DNA of 64,000 nt from Romboutsia ilealis (GTDB lineage Bacteria > Bacillota > Clostridia > Peptostreptococcales > Peptostreptococcaceae): assembly GCF_900015215.1 (NCBI RefSeq), contig NZ_LN555523.1, positions 1,411,481 through 1,475,480 on the forward strand, given 5' to 3'. This document shows positions 18,722 to 26,575 of the stretch, piece by piece. The notes beneath the pieces were generated by a model that saw only the letters and a program-made list of their open reading frames with translations, did not search any database and was not told the origin of the DNA. Positions within the stretch are counted from its first letter, which is position 1. Every line of letters starts with the position of its first letter. The position numbers and the translations under genes are program-made.

Positions 18722-19399
18722 ATGATTAATATATTATTAGTTGAAGATGACCAAAAATTAAATAAATTATTTTATACTGTATTATCTAAGCAAGGATTTA
18801 ATGTTCATATTGCAAATAATGGTATTGAAGCATTTAATATTTTAGAAAACAATCACATTGATTTAATAATTTCTGATATAATGATGCCTAAAATGGATGG
18901 ATATGAATTTACAGAAAATGTTAGAAAAATAAATGAAGATATACCTATTTTAATGATTACTGCAAAGGATGACTTTAATTCAAAGCAAAAGAGCTTCTTA
19001 ATTGGTATAGATGATTATATGGTAAAACCTATTGATGTTAATGAAATGATACTAAGGGTACATGCACTTCTTAGAAGAAGTAAGATTGTACATGATAAAA
19101 AACAAGTTGTTGGAAGTACAGTTTTAGAATATGATTCTTTAACTATAACTAGAAATGATGAATCCATAGTTTTAGCTCAAAAAGAATTTTATCTACTATA
19201 TAAATTATTATCTTATCCAAACAAAGTATTTACACGAAATCAATTAATGGATGAAATATGGGGATTAGATAGCCCATCTGATTTACAAACTATAGATGTT
19301 CATATAAATAGACTAAGAAGAAGATTTGAAAATAACCCCGATTTTAAAATTGTTACTGTAAGAGGACTTGGGTATAAGGTGGTTAAAAATGAAAAATAA
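18722..19399 (+). CDS. OmpR/PhoB-family response regulator
   Basis: A 225-residue regulator. The receiver domain (1-118) has the acidic pair EDD at the N-terminus, the phospho-acceptor Asp in IISDIMMPKMDG and the conserved Lys in DDYMVKPID. A winged-helix DNA-binding domain (about 128-225) ends in NRLRRRFENNPDFKIVTVRG-like recognition and wing segments. AAAGGAGG precedes the ATG. It overlaps the kinase gene by 11 bp. The divergent exporter and the tandem 11-bp repeats between them make that operon its likely target. Confidence 0.93.
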   Translation: MINILLVEDDQKLNKLFYTVLSKQGFNVHIANNGIEAFNILENNHIDLIISDIMMPKMDGYEFTENVRKINEDIPILMITAKDDFNSKQKSFLIGIDDYMVKPIDVNEMILRVHALLRRSKIVHDKKQVVGSTVLEYDSLTITRNDESIVLAQKEFYLLYKLLSYPNKVFTRNQLMDEIWGLDSPSDLQTIDVHINRLRRRFENNPDFKIVTVRGLGYKVVKNEK

Positions 19400-20456
19400 A
19401 AAAATATATCATTTTTGGATTCCTTTTATAATAAATATTTTTGTAACTTCATCAATTACAATGTTTATTATAAGTATAGGTTTTATTATTAGCTCTAGAC
19501 TAAATATATTTAATAATGAATTTATAAATAGTTTTTATGGTATTATGATACTTTTATTAGTTAATATCACAATAGCTATCATTTTTACACTTATTATAAT
19601 AACTTTAGCTAATAATGCTTGGAAGCCTATAAAAAATCTTATTAAAGCTATTAATAAGGTATCAAAAGGTGATTTTTCAGTTAAATTAGATGAAAACTTA
19701 CATCCACCATTAATAAAAGAACTAAATAAGTCTTTTAATAAAATGGTTAATGAATTAAATAGTATAGAAACATTAAGAAATGATTTTGTAGTAAATGTTT
19801 CTCATGAATTTAAAACACCAATTGCAGCTATTGAAGGATATACAACCCTATTACAAGATAATACTTTAACAGAAGAAGAGAGAATGGAATATACAAAAAT
19901 TATTTTAGATAGTTCTAGACAACTATCTTCTCTTTCTGGAAATATTCTCAAATTATCTAAGTTAGAAACTCAAGAAATTATACCTGATAAAAAATATTTT
20001 TCCTTAGATGAACAACTTAGACAAGCTTTATTAATGCTTGAAAATCAATGGTCTACAAAAAATATAGACATAGATATGAATCTTAAAAGTATTAATTACT
20101 ACGGTAGTGAAGATCTATTGATGCAAGTTTGGTTAAATATATTTAGTAATGCTATCAAATTTACACCTGAAAATGGTTTAATTGTAACTATACTAAAAAA
20201 TACAGATAAGGGGGTATGTGTTTCTATTAGCGACAATGGTATTGGTATGAGCGAAGAAGTTAAAGGAAAGATTTTTGATAAATTTTATCAAGGAGATAAT
20301 TCCCGTAATTTTGAAGGTAATGGCCTTGGATTAACCTTAGTTAAGCGCATAGTTGATTTATGTGGCTGTAGTATAAAGGTTGAAAGTAAACTTAATAAAG
20401 GTTCTACTTTTACAATATTTCTTCCTATTAACAATAAAAGTGTAGATAATTTATAG
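19389..20456 (+). CDS. Sensor histidine kinase
   Basis: A 355-residue membrane kinase. Two N-terminal helices flank a very short outer segment, so it is probably an intramembrane-sensing kinase that monitors the membrane or the exporter rather than a soluble ligand. HAMP-like linker, then H-box VSHEFKTPIAAIEG, N-box NIFSNAIKFTP, G1 DNGIGM and G2 GNGLGLTLVKR. Start at 19389 (MKNKKIYHF) is placed behind AAGGTGG within the regulator's last codons. Its stop codon lies in the loop of the following terminator. Confidence 0.92.
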   Translation: MKNKKIYHFWIPFIINIFVTSSITMFIISIGFIISSRLNIFNNEFINSFYGIMILLLVNITIAIIFTLIIITLANNAWKPIKNLIKAINKVSKGDFSVKLDENLHPPLIKELNKSFNKMVNELNSIETLRNDFVVNVSHEFKTPIAAIEGYTTLLQDNTLTEEERMEYTKIILDSSRQLSSLSGNILKLSKLETQEIIPDKKYFSLDEQLRQALLMLENQWSTKNIDIDMNLKSINYYGSEDLLMQVWLNIFSNAIKFTPENGLIVTILKNTDKGVCVSISDNGIGMSEEVKGKIFDKFYQGDNSRNFEGNGLGLTLVKRIVDLCGCSIKVESKLNKGSTFTIFLPINNKSVDNL

Positions 20457-20472
20457 ATTATCTACACTTTTA
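20437..20472. terminator. Bidirectional terminator
   Basis: A 15-bp perfect stem (20437-20451 with 20458-20472) has a 6-nt loop that contains the kinase stop codon. A- and U-runs on both sides allow it to end both the kinase transcript and the opposing small gene. Confidence 0.85.
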
Positions 20473-20484
20473 ATTTAAGATATT

Positions 20485-20667
20485 TTAAAATGCACCCTTA
20501 ACTTTTTGCGTTCTTTTTCTCTTTACCATATCATCATCTATATTTAAATTTTCATTATTTTCGTCTTTCTTTCTTTTCTTCTTTAAATATTCTATAGCCT
20601 CAGCCAATAATGCAAAATTCCCTCCAGTTGAAATAACCTCATTTATATTGTCAGTTGTTTCATCCAT
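20485..20667 (-). CDS. Small charged protein in the two-component regulon
   Basis: A 60-residue protein with no family I recognise: an acidic N-terminus (MDETTDNINEV), a small hydrophobic helix GGNFALLAEAIEYL, then runs of Lys/Arg and Asn/Asp. AGAGAGG precedes the ATG by 9 nt. Support for it being real comes from its promoter region: three 11-bp repeats like those before the ABC exporter lie at 20754-20786, and a TATAAT follows 7 nt after the last unit. It converges on the kinase gene and shares its terminator. It may be a small accessory or membrane-stress protein. Confidence 0.6.
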   Translation of the reverse strand: MDETTDNINEVISTGGNFALLAEAIEYLKKKRKKDENNENLNIDDDMVKRKRTQKVKGAF

Positions 20668-20753
20668 ACTAATATACCTCTCTTATTTGATATTTACTAA
20701 CTTTATTTATAAAATACTAAATATAATATTTTATAATAATATTATATCTTAAT

Positions 20754-20786
20754 AAGATTAACTCAATGTGAATTTCAAATGAATTT
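20754..20786 (-). promoter_or_regulatory. Three 11-bp repeats upstream of the small gene
   Basis: Units at 20754 (AAGATTAACT), 20765 (AATGTGAATT) and 20776 (CAAATGAATT). The first unit is identical to the first unit at 18605, and it is followed on the minus strand by TATAAT after 7 nt. The rest of the 20787-21160 interval is AT-rich with nothing recognisable. Confidence 0.55.
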
Positions 20787-21162
20787 ATTGTATTTTTTTA
20801 TATTAGACTTTGTTTTAGTACAATGTTAACTTTATAAACTATTTTAAGAATAAAAATAATACATATACTTTTAAACCTTCTATTTTAAAGTTCGTAATAT
20901 ATTATTAAAAATATTATTTCTTTATTTAAATTCTTGTTAAAATATTTTTCTATACATATCTACTAGTATTTTCTTTTTATTTTTGTTTTTATTTTTCCAC
21001 ATACCCATCCTAAAATTTATTTACTATTTTAGTATAAGTATAGATACTCTATCCATAGGGTATTTATTTTTTTACAATAAATATTAAATAATTTATCTAT
21101 AATTAATTTAAGAATCTTGCCAATGAAAATAGCTTTCTTAAAAATTATTAATACCCAAAATA

Positions 21163-21185
21163 CCCCGTCGTATTTCATGACGGGG
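21163..21185 (-). terminator. GC-rich hairpin, possible terminator
   Basis: CCCCGTC (21163-21169) pairs with GACGGGG (21179-21185), an unusually GC-rich stem here. It lies 45 nt past the next gene's stop on the minus strand. The U-tract is weak (ATTTTGGG), so termination is uncertain. Confidence 0.45.
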
Positions 21186-21229
21186 TGTAATAGCTTTATA
21201 GTGCACATCATAATTTTACTATAATTTAT

Positions 21230-21592
21230 TTAATTATCTAATATATCCTTTAAAGCTTCATATGAGAAATCAATTATTTCTGCACAACTTACTTTATTTC
21301 TTTTAAGATCTACACATATTTCAGAGTTAAATTTTTCTCTTACTCTACTCATTAATTCTCTAGCGTAGCTTCTAGCTTCGTTTGCTTGACCATTACTTTC
21401 TCTTCCTTTTATATATCCTACTATCATAGCTGCTGCGTTTACAGCACCACATAAACTTCCTACTGCCATTCCAGTCCCCATTGCACTTCCTAGTGATACT
21501 GGTATATCTGTGTTATGTTCTTCGTTATATGATTTTATTAATGCTTCTGCACAATTATATCCTTGGCTATGATAAACTGATGGTTTTGTCAT
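21230..21592 (-). CDS. C_GCAxxG_C_C family (split-Soret-like) protein
   Basis: A 120-residue cysteine-rich protein. Conserved cysteines are visible in GYNCAEA, GSLCGAVNAA, EICVDL and VSCAEII, in the order expected for the C_GCAxxG_C_C family, thought to bind a redox cofactor or metal. No signal peptide or membrane helix. GAGGGG lies 7 nt before the ATG. It stands alone; the physiological role is unknown. Confidence 0.8.
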   Translation of the reverse strand: MTKPSVYHSQGYNCAEALIKSYNEEHNTDIPVSLGSAMGTGMAVGSLCGAVNAAAMIVGYIKGRESNGQANEARSYARELMSRVREKFNSEICVDLKRNKVSCAEIIDFSYEALKDILDN

Positions 21593-21720
21593 TTTAATCC
21601 CCTCTCTTAATATATATTTTTCTATTATTTATAATATATTGTTTATACAATTTCTCCTATAACTATATCACATAAACTTATAATAAAGTTATATTATGTA
21701 TACATTTTTTGTAAGAAGTA

Positions 21721-21749
21721 AAGGATATGACATTTAATGCCATATCCTT
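21721..21749 (-). terminator. Terminator of the MutS-like gene
   Basis: AAGGATATG pairs with CATATCCTT, and the stem extends inward through CATT/AATG with one mismatch. It lies directly after the stop at 21754. Confidence 0.6.
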
Positions 21750-21753
21750 ATAT

Positions 21754-23655
21754 CTATCTGTTATTTTTAATTTCTTTTTGAATCTTCCTTAAAGCTTTCT
21801 TAGATCCTCTAGCTATATCTTTTTCTAGTTTTCGTTTATTATAGCTTGTAAACAATGTATTAAAATCATACCCTATAGGATATAAATCTTTAGCTTTTAA
21901 ACTAAGTTCTATTCTTTTAATATTTACATTTATAAATTCTTCTTTATAAAGTACTTCTACATTATTGTATTTATCAATAGTTTTATAAACTATTCCATAG
22001 TCGTCATAGTCTAATAATTTAACCTTATCTCCTATTTCTAAATTAGGTAAATCTTTTAAAGCTTCTTCATCTTCTATTAATTTTATAGGTATTTTAGAAT
22101 CACTTATTAGATCAAAATTATAATTTTTCTCACTCATATAATTTCTAGCTTTCTTTAAAACTTTATCCTTAATCCCCATCTTTTTAGAAATAAATAATGC
22201 ATTACTATCTTCAGATTTACCTATAGTAAGCTTATACATCGGCTCTAAAGTATCTTTATCAAACATCATACCTGCATTTTCAAAATGAGGATGATTAGTT
22301 GCAAACTTCTTTATTTCTCCATAGTGAGTAGATGCTACTATTATACATCCCATTTTATAAAACTCTTCTAATATTGCTATTGCTAAGCTTGCACCTTCAT
22401 TAGGTTCTGTTCCTGAGCCTATTTCATCAAATAATACCAATGTTTTATTATTAGATCTACTCATTATATCTGCAATATTTTTTATATGAGATGAAAAAGT
22501 ACTTAAGGCATTTTCTATACTTTGATTATCACCTATATCGACAAATACTTTTTCAAATACACTAATTTCTGTATCTTCACTTGCACATATATCAAAACCA
22601 CATTGAGTCATAAGTGTTAATAACCCTACTGTTTTTAATGTTACAGTTTTTCCACCAGCATTAGGACCTGTGATTATTAAACTTCTATATTCTTTTCCTA
22701 CTTCAAAATTAAGCGGTACTACATTTTTTGTAAGTAGTGGATGTTTTCCATTTACTATTTTTATATATCCATTGTTATTTAACTTTGGCGTTACTGCTTT
22801 ATTTGCTTGACTATATTTAGCTTTTGCAAATACCATATCGTATTCTGATATTATTTCCATATTTAACTTTATATTTTGTATCTTTTCATATATAAGCTCT
22901 GTTAAATATGAAAGTATCTTATACTCTTGTATTGATTCTTCTGATTTTAAAGTAATAAGTTCTAAGCTATACTTTGATATACTACTTGGTTCTATAAATA
23001 CAGTAGTTCCTTTTGATGAAGTATCTAATACTACTCCGTCTACTTCATTTTTATAAGAAGCTTTTATTGGTATTACATATCTATCATCTCTTTTACTAAT
23101 GATAAATTCTTGAATATACTTTTTGTTAACACTAGATGTTATGAATTTATTTAATCTCTCTTTAATTCTTCCTTCTGTTATTTCTATACTTCTTCTGATT
23201 TTTTTTAATTCTTTACTAGCTTCCGAATCTACTTTATTATTTTTTATACAATATTTTATTTCTTCTTCTATACTTACACACTCACAAATATTTAATGCAT
23301 ATAAACTAAGTTTAGGTGAATAAAACTCTTTATCTATCATAAAGGATTTTATTTTTCTACAACCTCTTAAAAAATCTTCTACAGAAATAAGTTCATTTGG
23401 CTCTAGTATCATTCCTTTTTCCACTTTTTCTATAATAGGATTTATATTAAATAACCCTTCTAGTGGTATATGGTTGCTATTTTCTAATATCTTTCTTGCC
23501 TCTTTATTTTCATTTAATCTTCTTTTTACTATATTAAAATTACCACTTGGATTAGTTTTTTCTATCAGTTCTTTTCCTAGTGAACTTACACAATAATTCT
23601 TTATTAATTCTTTTACTTCATTTAATTGTAATTTTTCAAATGTATTTGTATTCAT
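21754..23655 (-). CDS. MutS2-like ATPase lacking the Smr domain
   Basis: A 633-residue MutS-family protein. N-terminal core and lever region with coiled-coil (about 1-300), then Walker A GPNAGGKT (about residue 330), the DIGDNQSIENALSTFSSH dimer/ATPase segment, Walker B TLVLFDEIGSGTEP and the STHYGEIK histidine switch. MutS2 proteins are usually about 780 residues with a C-terminal Smr nuclease; this one ends with a KOW-like segment and a basic tail (KALRKIQKEIKNNR). So it can clamp DNA or ribosomes but lacks that nuclease. Start at 23655 follows AAGGAG by 7 nt. Confidence 0.85.
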   Translation of the reverse strand: MNTNTFEKLQLNEVKELIKNYCVSSLGKELIEKTNPSGNFNIVKRRLNENKEARKILENSNHIPLEGLFNINPIIEKVEKGMILEPNELISVEDFLRGCRKIKSFMIDKEFYSPKLSLYALNICECVSIEEEIKYCIKNNKVDSEASKELKKIRRSIEITEGRIKERLNKFITSSVNKKYIQEFIISKRDDRYVIPIKASYKNEVDGVVLDTSSKGTTVFIEPSSISKYSLELITLKSEESIQEYKILSYLTELIYEKIQNIKLNMEIISEYDMVFAKAKYSQANKAVTPKLNNNGYIKIVNGKHPLLTKNVVPLNFEVGKEYRSLIITGPNAGGKTVTLKTVGLLTLMTQCGFDICASEDTEISVFEKVFVDIGDNQSIENALSTFSSHIKNIADIMSRSNNKTLVLFDEIGSGTEPNEGASLAIAILEEFYKMGCIIVASTHYGEIKKFATNHPHFENAGMMFDKDTLEPMYKLTIGKSEDSNALFISKKMGIKDKVLKKARNYMSEKNYNFDLISDSKIPIKLIEDEEALKDLPNLEIGDKVKLLDYDDYGIVYKTIDKYNNVEVLYKEEFINVNIKRIELSLKAKDLYPIGYDFNTLFTSYNKRKLEKDIARGSKKALRKIQKEIKNNR

Positions 23656-23695
23656 ATTTTTCTCCTTCATTTATCAGTCTATTGTTGATATTAAA

Positions 23696-23752
23696 GACTT
23701 CTTGATAAATAAGGATTACTAACTTTAGCGACTCCTTATTTATTAAGAAGTC
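23696..23752 (-). other. Long hairpin in the leader of the MutS-like gene
   Basis: Two 20-nt arms (23696-23715 and 23733-23752) pair at 19 of 20 positions around a 17-nt loop, 40 nt before the start codon. No U-tract follows on the minus strand, so it is not a simple terminator. It could be an mRNA-stabilising or regulatory structure, or a relic of a mobile element. Confidence 0.6.
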
Positions 23753-23867
23753 CTACTACGGTCTCACTATATTTAAATTTTTTCAAAAAATTCTCTCCTT
23801 CCAATTAAATATATTTCTATTTCATTATCCCATATAAATTTATTATTTTCAAATATTTATTATTTTT

Positions 23868-23961
23868 GAGCAACGGATGTAGCCGTAACGACAGTAAGAA
23901 TATATCGTTGGCGACATGAAATGTTTCGCCGTCATGTCGCTCAAGCAAATCAAATTTTTTA
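23868..23961 (-). repeat. Dispersed GC-rich repeat, copy 2
   Basis: On the minus strand: TTGCTTGAGCGACATGACGG, CGAAACATTTCATGTCGCCA, then ACGATATATTC and ATCCGTTGCTC. It shares the GGCGAAACA...TGTCGCCAACGA core with the other copies. Confidence 0.75.
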
Positions 23962-23988
23962 CTATAATTCACATTAATTACATATACA

Positions 23989-24021
23989 TTTAAGTTTTGT
24001 TTAAGATTATTTTTTTATAAT
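23989..24021 (+). promoter_or_regulatory. TTTAAG-N5-TTTAAG operator and -10 of the VTC operon
   Basis: TTTAAG at 23989 and again at 24000 (11-bp period), then exactly 10 nt to TATAAT (24016-24021). The boxes occupy the -35 position, as in promoters activated by OmpR-family regulators. The same arrangement is found on the minus strand at 31536-31568. Confidence 0.65.
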
Positions 24022-24064
24022 GACATCATAAAGATAATTATTAAACCGATAGGAGGAAGTATAA

Positions 24065-24817
24065 ATGGCTATAAAAGCATTTAAACGTTTTGAAAAAAAA
24101 TTTATTATATCAAAAGAGCAATATGATAGATTAATCCCTCTACTTTCAGATTATATGAACTTAGATAAGTACTGTAAACTAGGTGAAAACTACAATATTT
24201 ATAATATATATTACGATACACTTAATAATGATGTAATTAGACACTCTATTTCTAAACCTTACTATAAAGAAAAGCTTAGACTTCGAAGTTACAATATTCC
24301 AACTAGCTTAAATGATAAAGTATTTTTAGAGCTAAAAAAGAAAATAAATGGAATAGTTAATAAAAGAAGAGTTGTAATGACTTTAGGCGAGGTTTATGAA
24401 TTTTTAGAAAATGGTAAAAAACCATTCTTTGATGATTACGAAAATAAGCAAGTTATAAAAGAGATAGAATATTACTTAAGTAAAAATAAAGTATATCCAA
24501 ATGTATACATAGGATATTCTCGTAAAGCATTCTTTGGAAAAGAAGATACAGAGTTTAGAATAACTTTTGATTCTCATATAACTGCAAGACGTGATGATTT
24601 GTATTTAAGTTCTGGTTTTTGGGGTCATGATATTTTAGGAGAAAACAAATATTTAATGGAAGTTAAATTTTTAGGTGCTATTCCTGTATGGTTTACTAAA
24701 ATTCTTTCTGATTTAGAAATATACAATACTCATTATTCAAAATATGGTAATGAATATATGATGTATTGTTTAGAAAATAAAAATAACAATATAAAAAGGA
24801 GTTCAAAGGTATGTTAG
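24065..24817 (+). CDS. VTC-domain polyphosphate polymerase-like protein
   Basis: A 250-residue VTC domain, the tunnel-fold catalytic domain of eukaryotic vacuolar polyphosphate synthase. Basic and acidic strands typical of the tunnel are visible: FKRFEKKFII, KEKLRLRSY, VFLELKKK, KRRVVM, IGYSRKAFF and YLMEVKF. In bacteria such proteins are found next to DUF4956 membrane proteins, CotH or Cthe_2159-type proteins, and their product is not settled. GGAGGAAG precedes the ATG. It overlaps the next gene by 7 bp and sits under a TTTAAG-type promoter. Confidence 0.85.
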   Translation: MAIKAFKRFEKKFIISKEQYDRLIPLLSDYMNLDKYCKLGENYNIYNIYYDTLNNDVIRHSISKPYYKEKLRLRSYNIPTSLNDKVFLELKKKINGIVNKRRVVMTLGEVYEFLENGKKPFFDDYENKQVIKEIEYYLSKNKVYPNVYIGYSRKAFFGKEDTEFRITFDSHITARRDDLYLSSGFWGHDILGENKYLMEVKFLGAIPVWFTKILSDLEIYNTHYSKYGNEYMMYCLENKNNNIKRSSKVC

Positions 24818-25500
24818 AAACAATAATTTCATCAACAACAGGAGAATCATTTACTCTTGTAAATGCATTAATAGTAATTTTTGCATCAATATTATTGGGG
24901 CTAGTAATTAGCGGTGTTTATATTAAAACCAATTCAAAACAAGGATATAATTCAGGATTTTCACTTACATTAATTATGTTACCTGTAATAATATCAATTA
25001 TCATACTTTTAGTAGGTAACAATGTTGCTAGAGCATTTAGTTTAGCTGGTGCATTTTCTATAATTCGTTTTAGAAGTGCACCTGGAGATCCAAAAGATAT
25101 CGCTTATGTATTTTTCACTTTGGCAGTTGGATTAACTTGCGGTATGGGATACATTGGTTATGCAGTTATATTTACAGTTATTTTATCTGCTTTAATGTTT
25201 ATACTAGACATAATTAATTTTGGTTCACCTAAAGGTAAATCTATGCAACTTAAGATAACAGTTCCAGAAGATTTAAACTATGAAGGTGTATTTGAAGAAG
25301 TTTTAAGTGAGTTCGCTACTTCTTATACTATTGAAAGAGTAAGAACTAGAGATTTTGGTGCATTGTTTGAATTATATTATAGAGTTCAATTAAAACCTGA
25401 TGCTAATCAAAAGAAATTCTTAGATAAACTAAGATGTAGAAATGGAAATTTAAATATAAATCTTACTATGGCTGGATTTGAAGATAAAGCTTACAATTAA
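24811..25500 (+). CDS. DUF4956 membrane protein
   Basis: A 229-residue protein with four to five membrane segments in the first 140 residues and a soluble C-terminal domain. The motif GAFSIIRFRSAPGDPKDIAY after the second segment is characteristic of DUF4956 (MgtC-like appearance). It is the constant partner of bacterial VTC-domain proteins and may anchor or feed the polymerase. AAAAGGAG lies within the end of the VTC gene. Translationally coupled to it; ends in a terminator. Confidence 0.85.
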   Translation: MLETIISSTTGESFTLVNALIVIFASILLGLVISGVYIKTNSKQGYNSGFSLTLIMLPVIISIIILLVGNNVARAFSLAGAFSIIRFRSAPGDPKDIAYVFFTLAVGLTCGMGYIGYAVIFTVILSALMFILDIINFGSPKGKSMQLKITVPEDLNYEGVFEEVLSEFATSYTIERVRTRDFGALFELYYRVQLKPDANQKKFLDKLRCRNGNLNINLTMAGFEDKAYN

Positions 25501-25527
25501 ATTTTTTAAAGTTTTTCCCTTATTTAT

Positions 25528-25556
25528 AAAATCTCTTAAATTTAAGGGATTTTTTA
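25528..25556 (+). terminator. Terminator of the VTC operon
   Basis: AAATCTCTTAAA pairs with TTTAAGGGATTT (one G-U pair) and is followed by a T-run. Confidence 0.6.
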
Positions 25557-25633
25557 CGTACAAAAAATTATATTAACTTAACAAGTTTTATTAAGTACGT
25601 TAGACTTAGTTATATAAATATATTTATTGTAAA

Positions 25634-25766
25634 TAAAAAATTAGCTACGCTTGAGCGACGTGTCGGCGAAACACTTTAAGCCACGTGTGGGCGCTAATTT
25701 TTATGTCGCCAACGATATATCCTTGCTTTAGCCACTGCGTGGGCGAAGCATTTCAAAATGTTTTTG
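25634..25766 (+). repeat. Dispersed GC-rich repeat, copy 3, internally expanded
   Basis: Reads TTAGCTACGCTTGAGCGACG, TGTCGGCGAAACACTTTAAG, ... TGTCGCCAACGATATATCC. A GCCACGTGTGGGCG block is inserted in the middle and resembles the GCCACTGCGTGGGCG near the end, so this copy looks internally duplicated. Confidence 0.75.
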
Positions 25767-25901
25767 TATAACGGACGATGTTATTTACAACATAAGCAAA
25801 GTTAACTTTTTATTATTTACTTAATTTTAATTTAATGTTTCTATATTAATATTTAATTAGTAGTACATAATAAGATAAGTCATTTAAAAAGGAGATTAAT
25901 T

Positions 25902-26570
25902 ATGAAACTATTATTAGTAGAAGATGAAAAACAACTTTCTGAAGCTTTACAACAAATACTTATAAGAAACAAATACTCTGTAGACGCAGTATATAACGGT
26001 GATGAAGGTCTTGACTATTCCTTAACAGGTGTATATGATGTAATAATTTTAGATATAATGCTACCTAAGCTAAATGGTCTTGAAATACTAAAAATGATAA
26101 GAAGAAGAAAGATATCCACTCCAGTTATATTACTTACTGCTAAAGATAGTGTTGAAGATAAGATTTTAGGATTAGATTCTGGTGCAGATGATTATTTACC
26201 AAAACCATTCTCTCCAGATGAGCTATTAGCTAGATTAAGAGCCTTAACTAGAAGAAATGGAGATTTTATAAATGAAAATATATTAGAATTTTCTGATATA
26301 AAATTAAATTTATCTACTTATGATATGGAGGTTAATGATAATTCTATAACTCTTACACAAAAAGAGTTTGAAATATTAAAATATTTTATGCAAAGACCCA
26401 AATTAGTTGTTAGTAAAGATGATTTAATAACTAAGCTTTGGGGATTTGATTCTGATGTGGAGCATAATAATATTGAAGTTTATATTTCATTTTTAAGAAA
26501 GAAACTAGCTTATGTTGAATCAGATGTAAAAATAACTACTATACGACGAGTTGGCTATAGATTGGAGTAA
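25902..26570 (+). CDS. OmpR/PhoB-family response regulator
   Basis: A 222-residue regulator with acidic EDE at residues 7-9, the phospho-acceptor in VIILDIMLPKLNG, the conserved Lys in DDYLPKPFSPDEL, and a winged-helix DNA-binding domain from about 125 (EFEILKYFMQRP; ISFLRKKLAYVE; TIRRVGYRLE). AAAAGGAG precedes the ATG. Six nt before the kinase gene. The TTTAAG-N5-TTTAAG boxes before the VTC operon and the beta-helix lipoprotein are its most likely targets, since both flank this TCS. Confidence 0.93.
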   Translation: MKLLLVEDEKQLSEALQQILIRNKYSVDAVYNGDEGLDYSLTGVYDVIILDIMLPKLNGLEILKMIRRRKISTPVILLTAKDSVEDKILGLDSGADDYLPKPFSPDELLARLRALTRRNGDFINENILEFSDIKLNLSTYDMEVNDNSITLTQKEFEILKYFMQRPKLVVSKDDLITKLWGFDSDVEHNNIEVYISFLRKKLAYVESDVKITTIRRVGYRLE

Positions 26571-26575
26571 TATTT

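Noticed and set aside
21029..21211. 60-codon frame on the minus strand
   Set aside because: No ribosome binding site; it runs through the GC-rich hairpin and reads as random hydrophobic/basic sequence.
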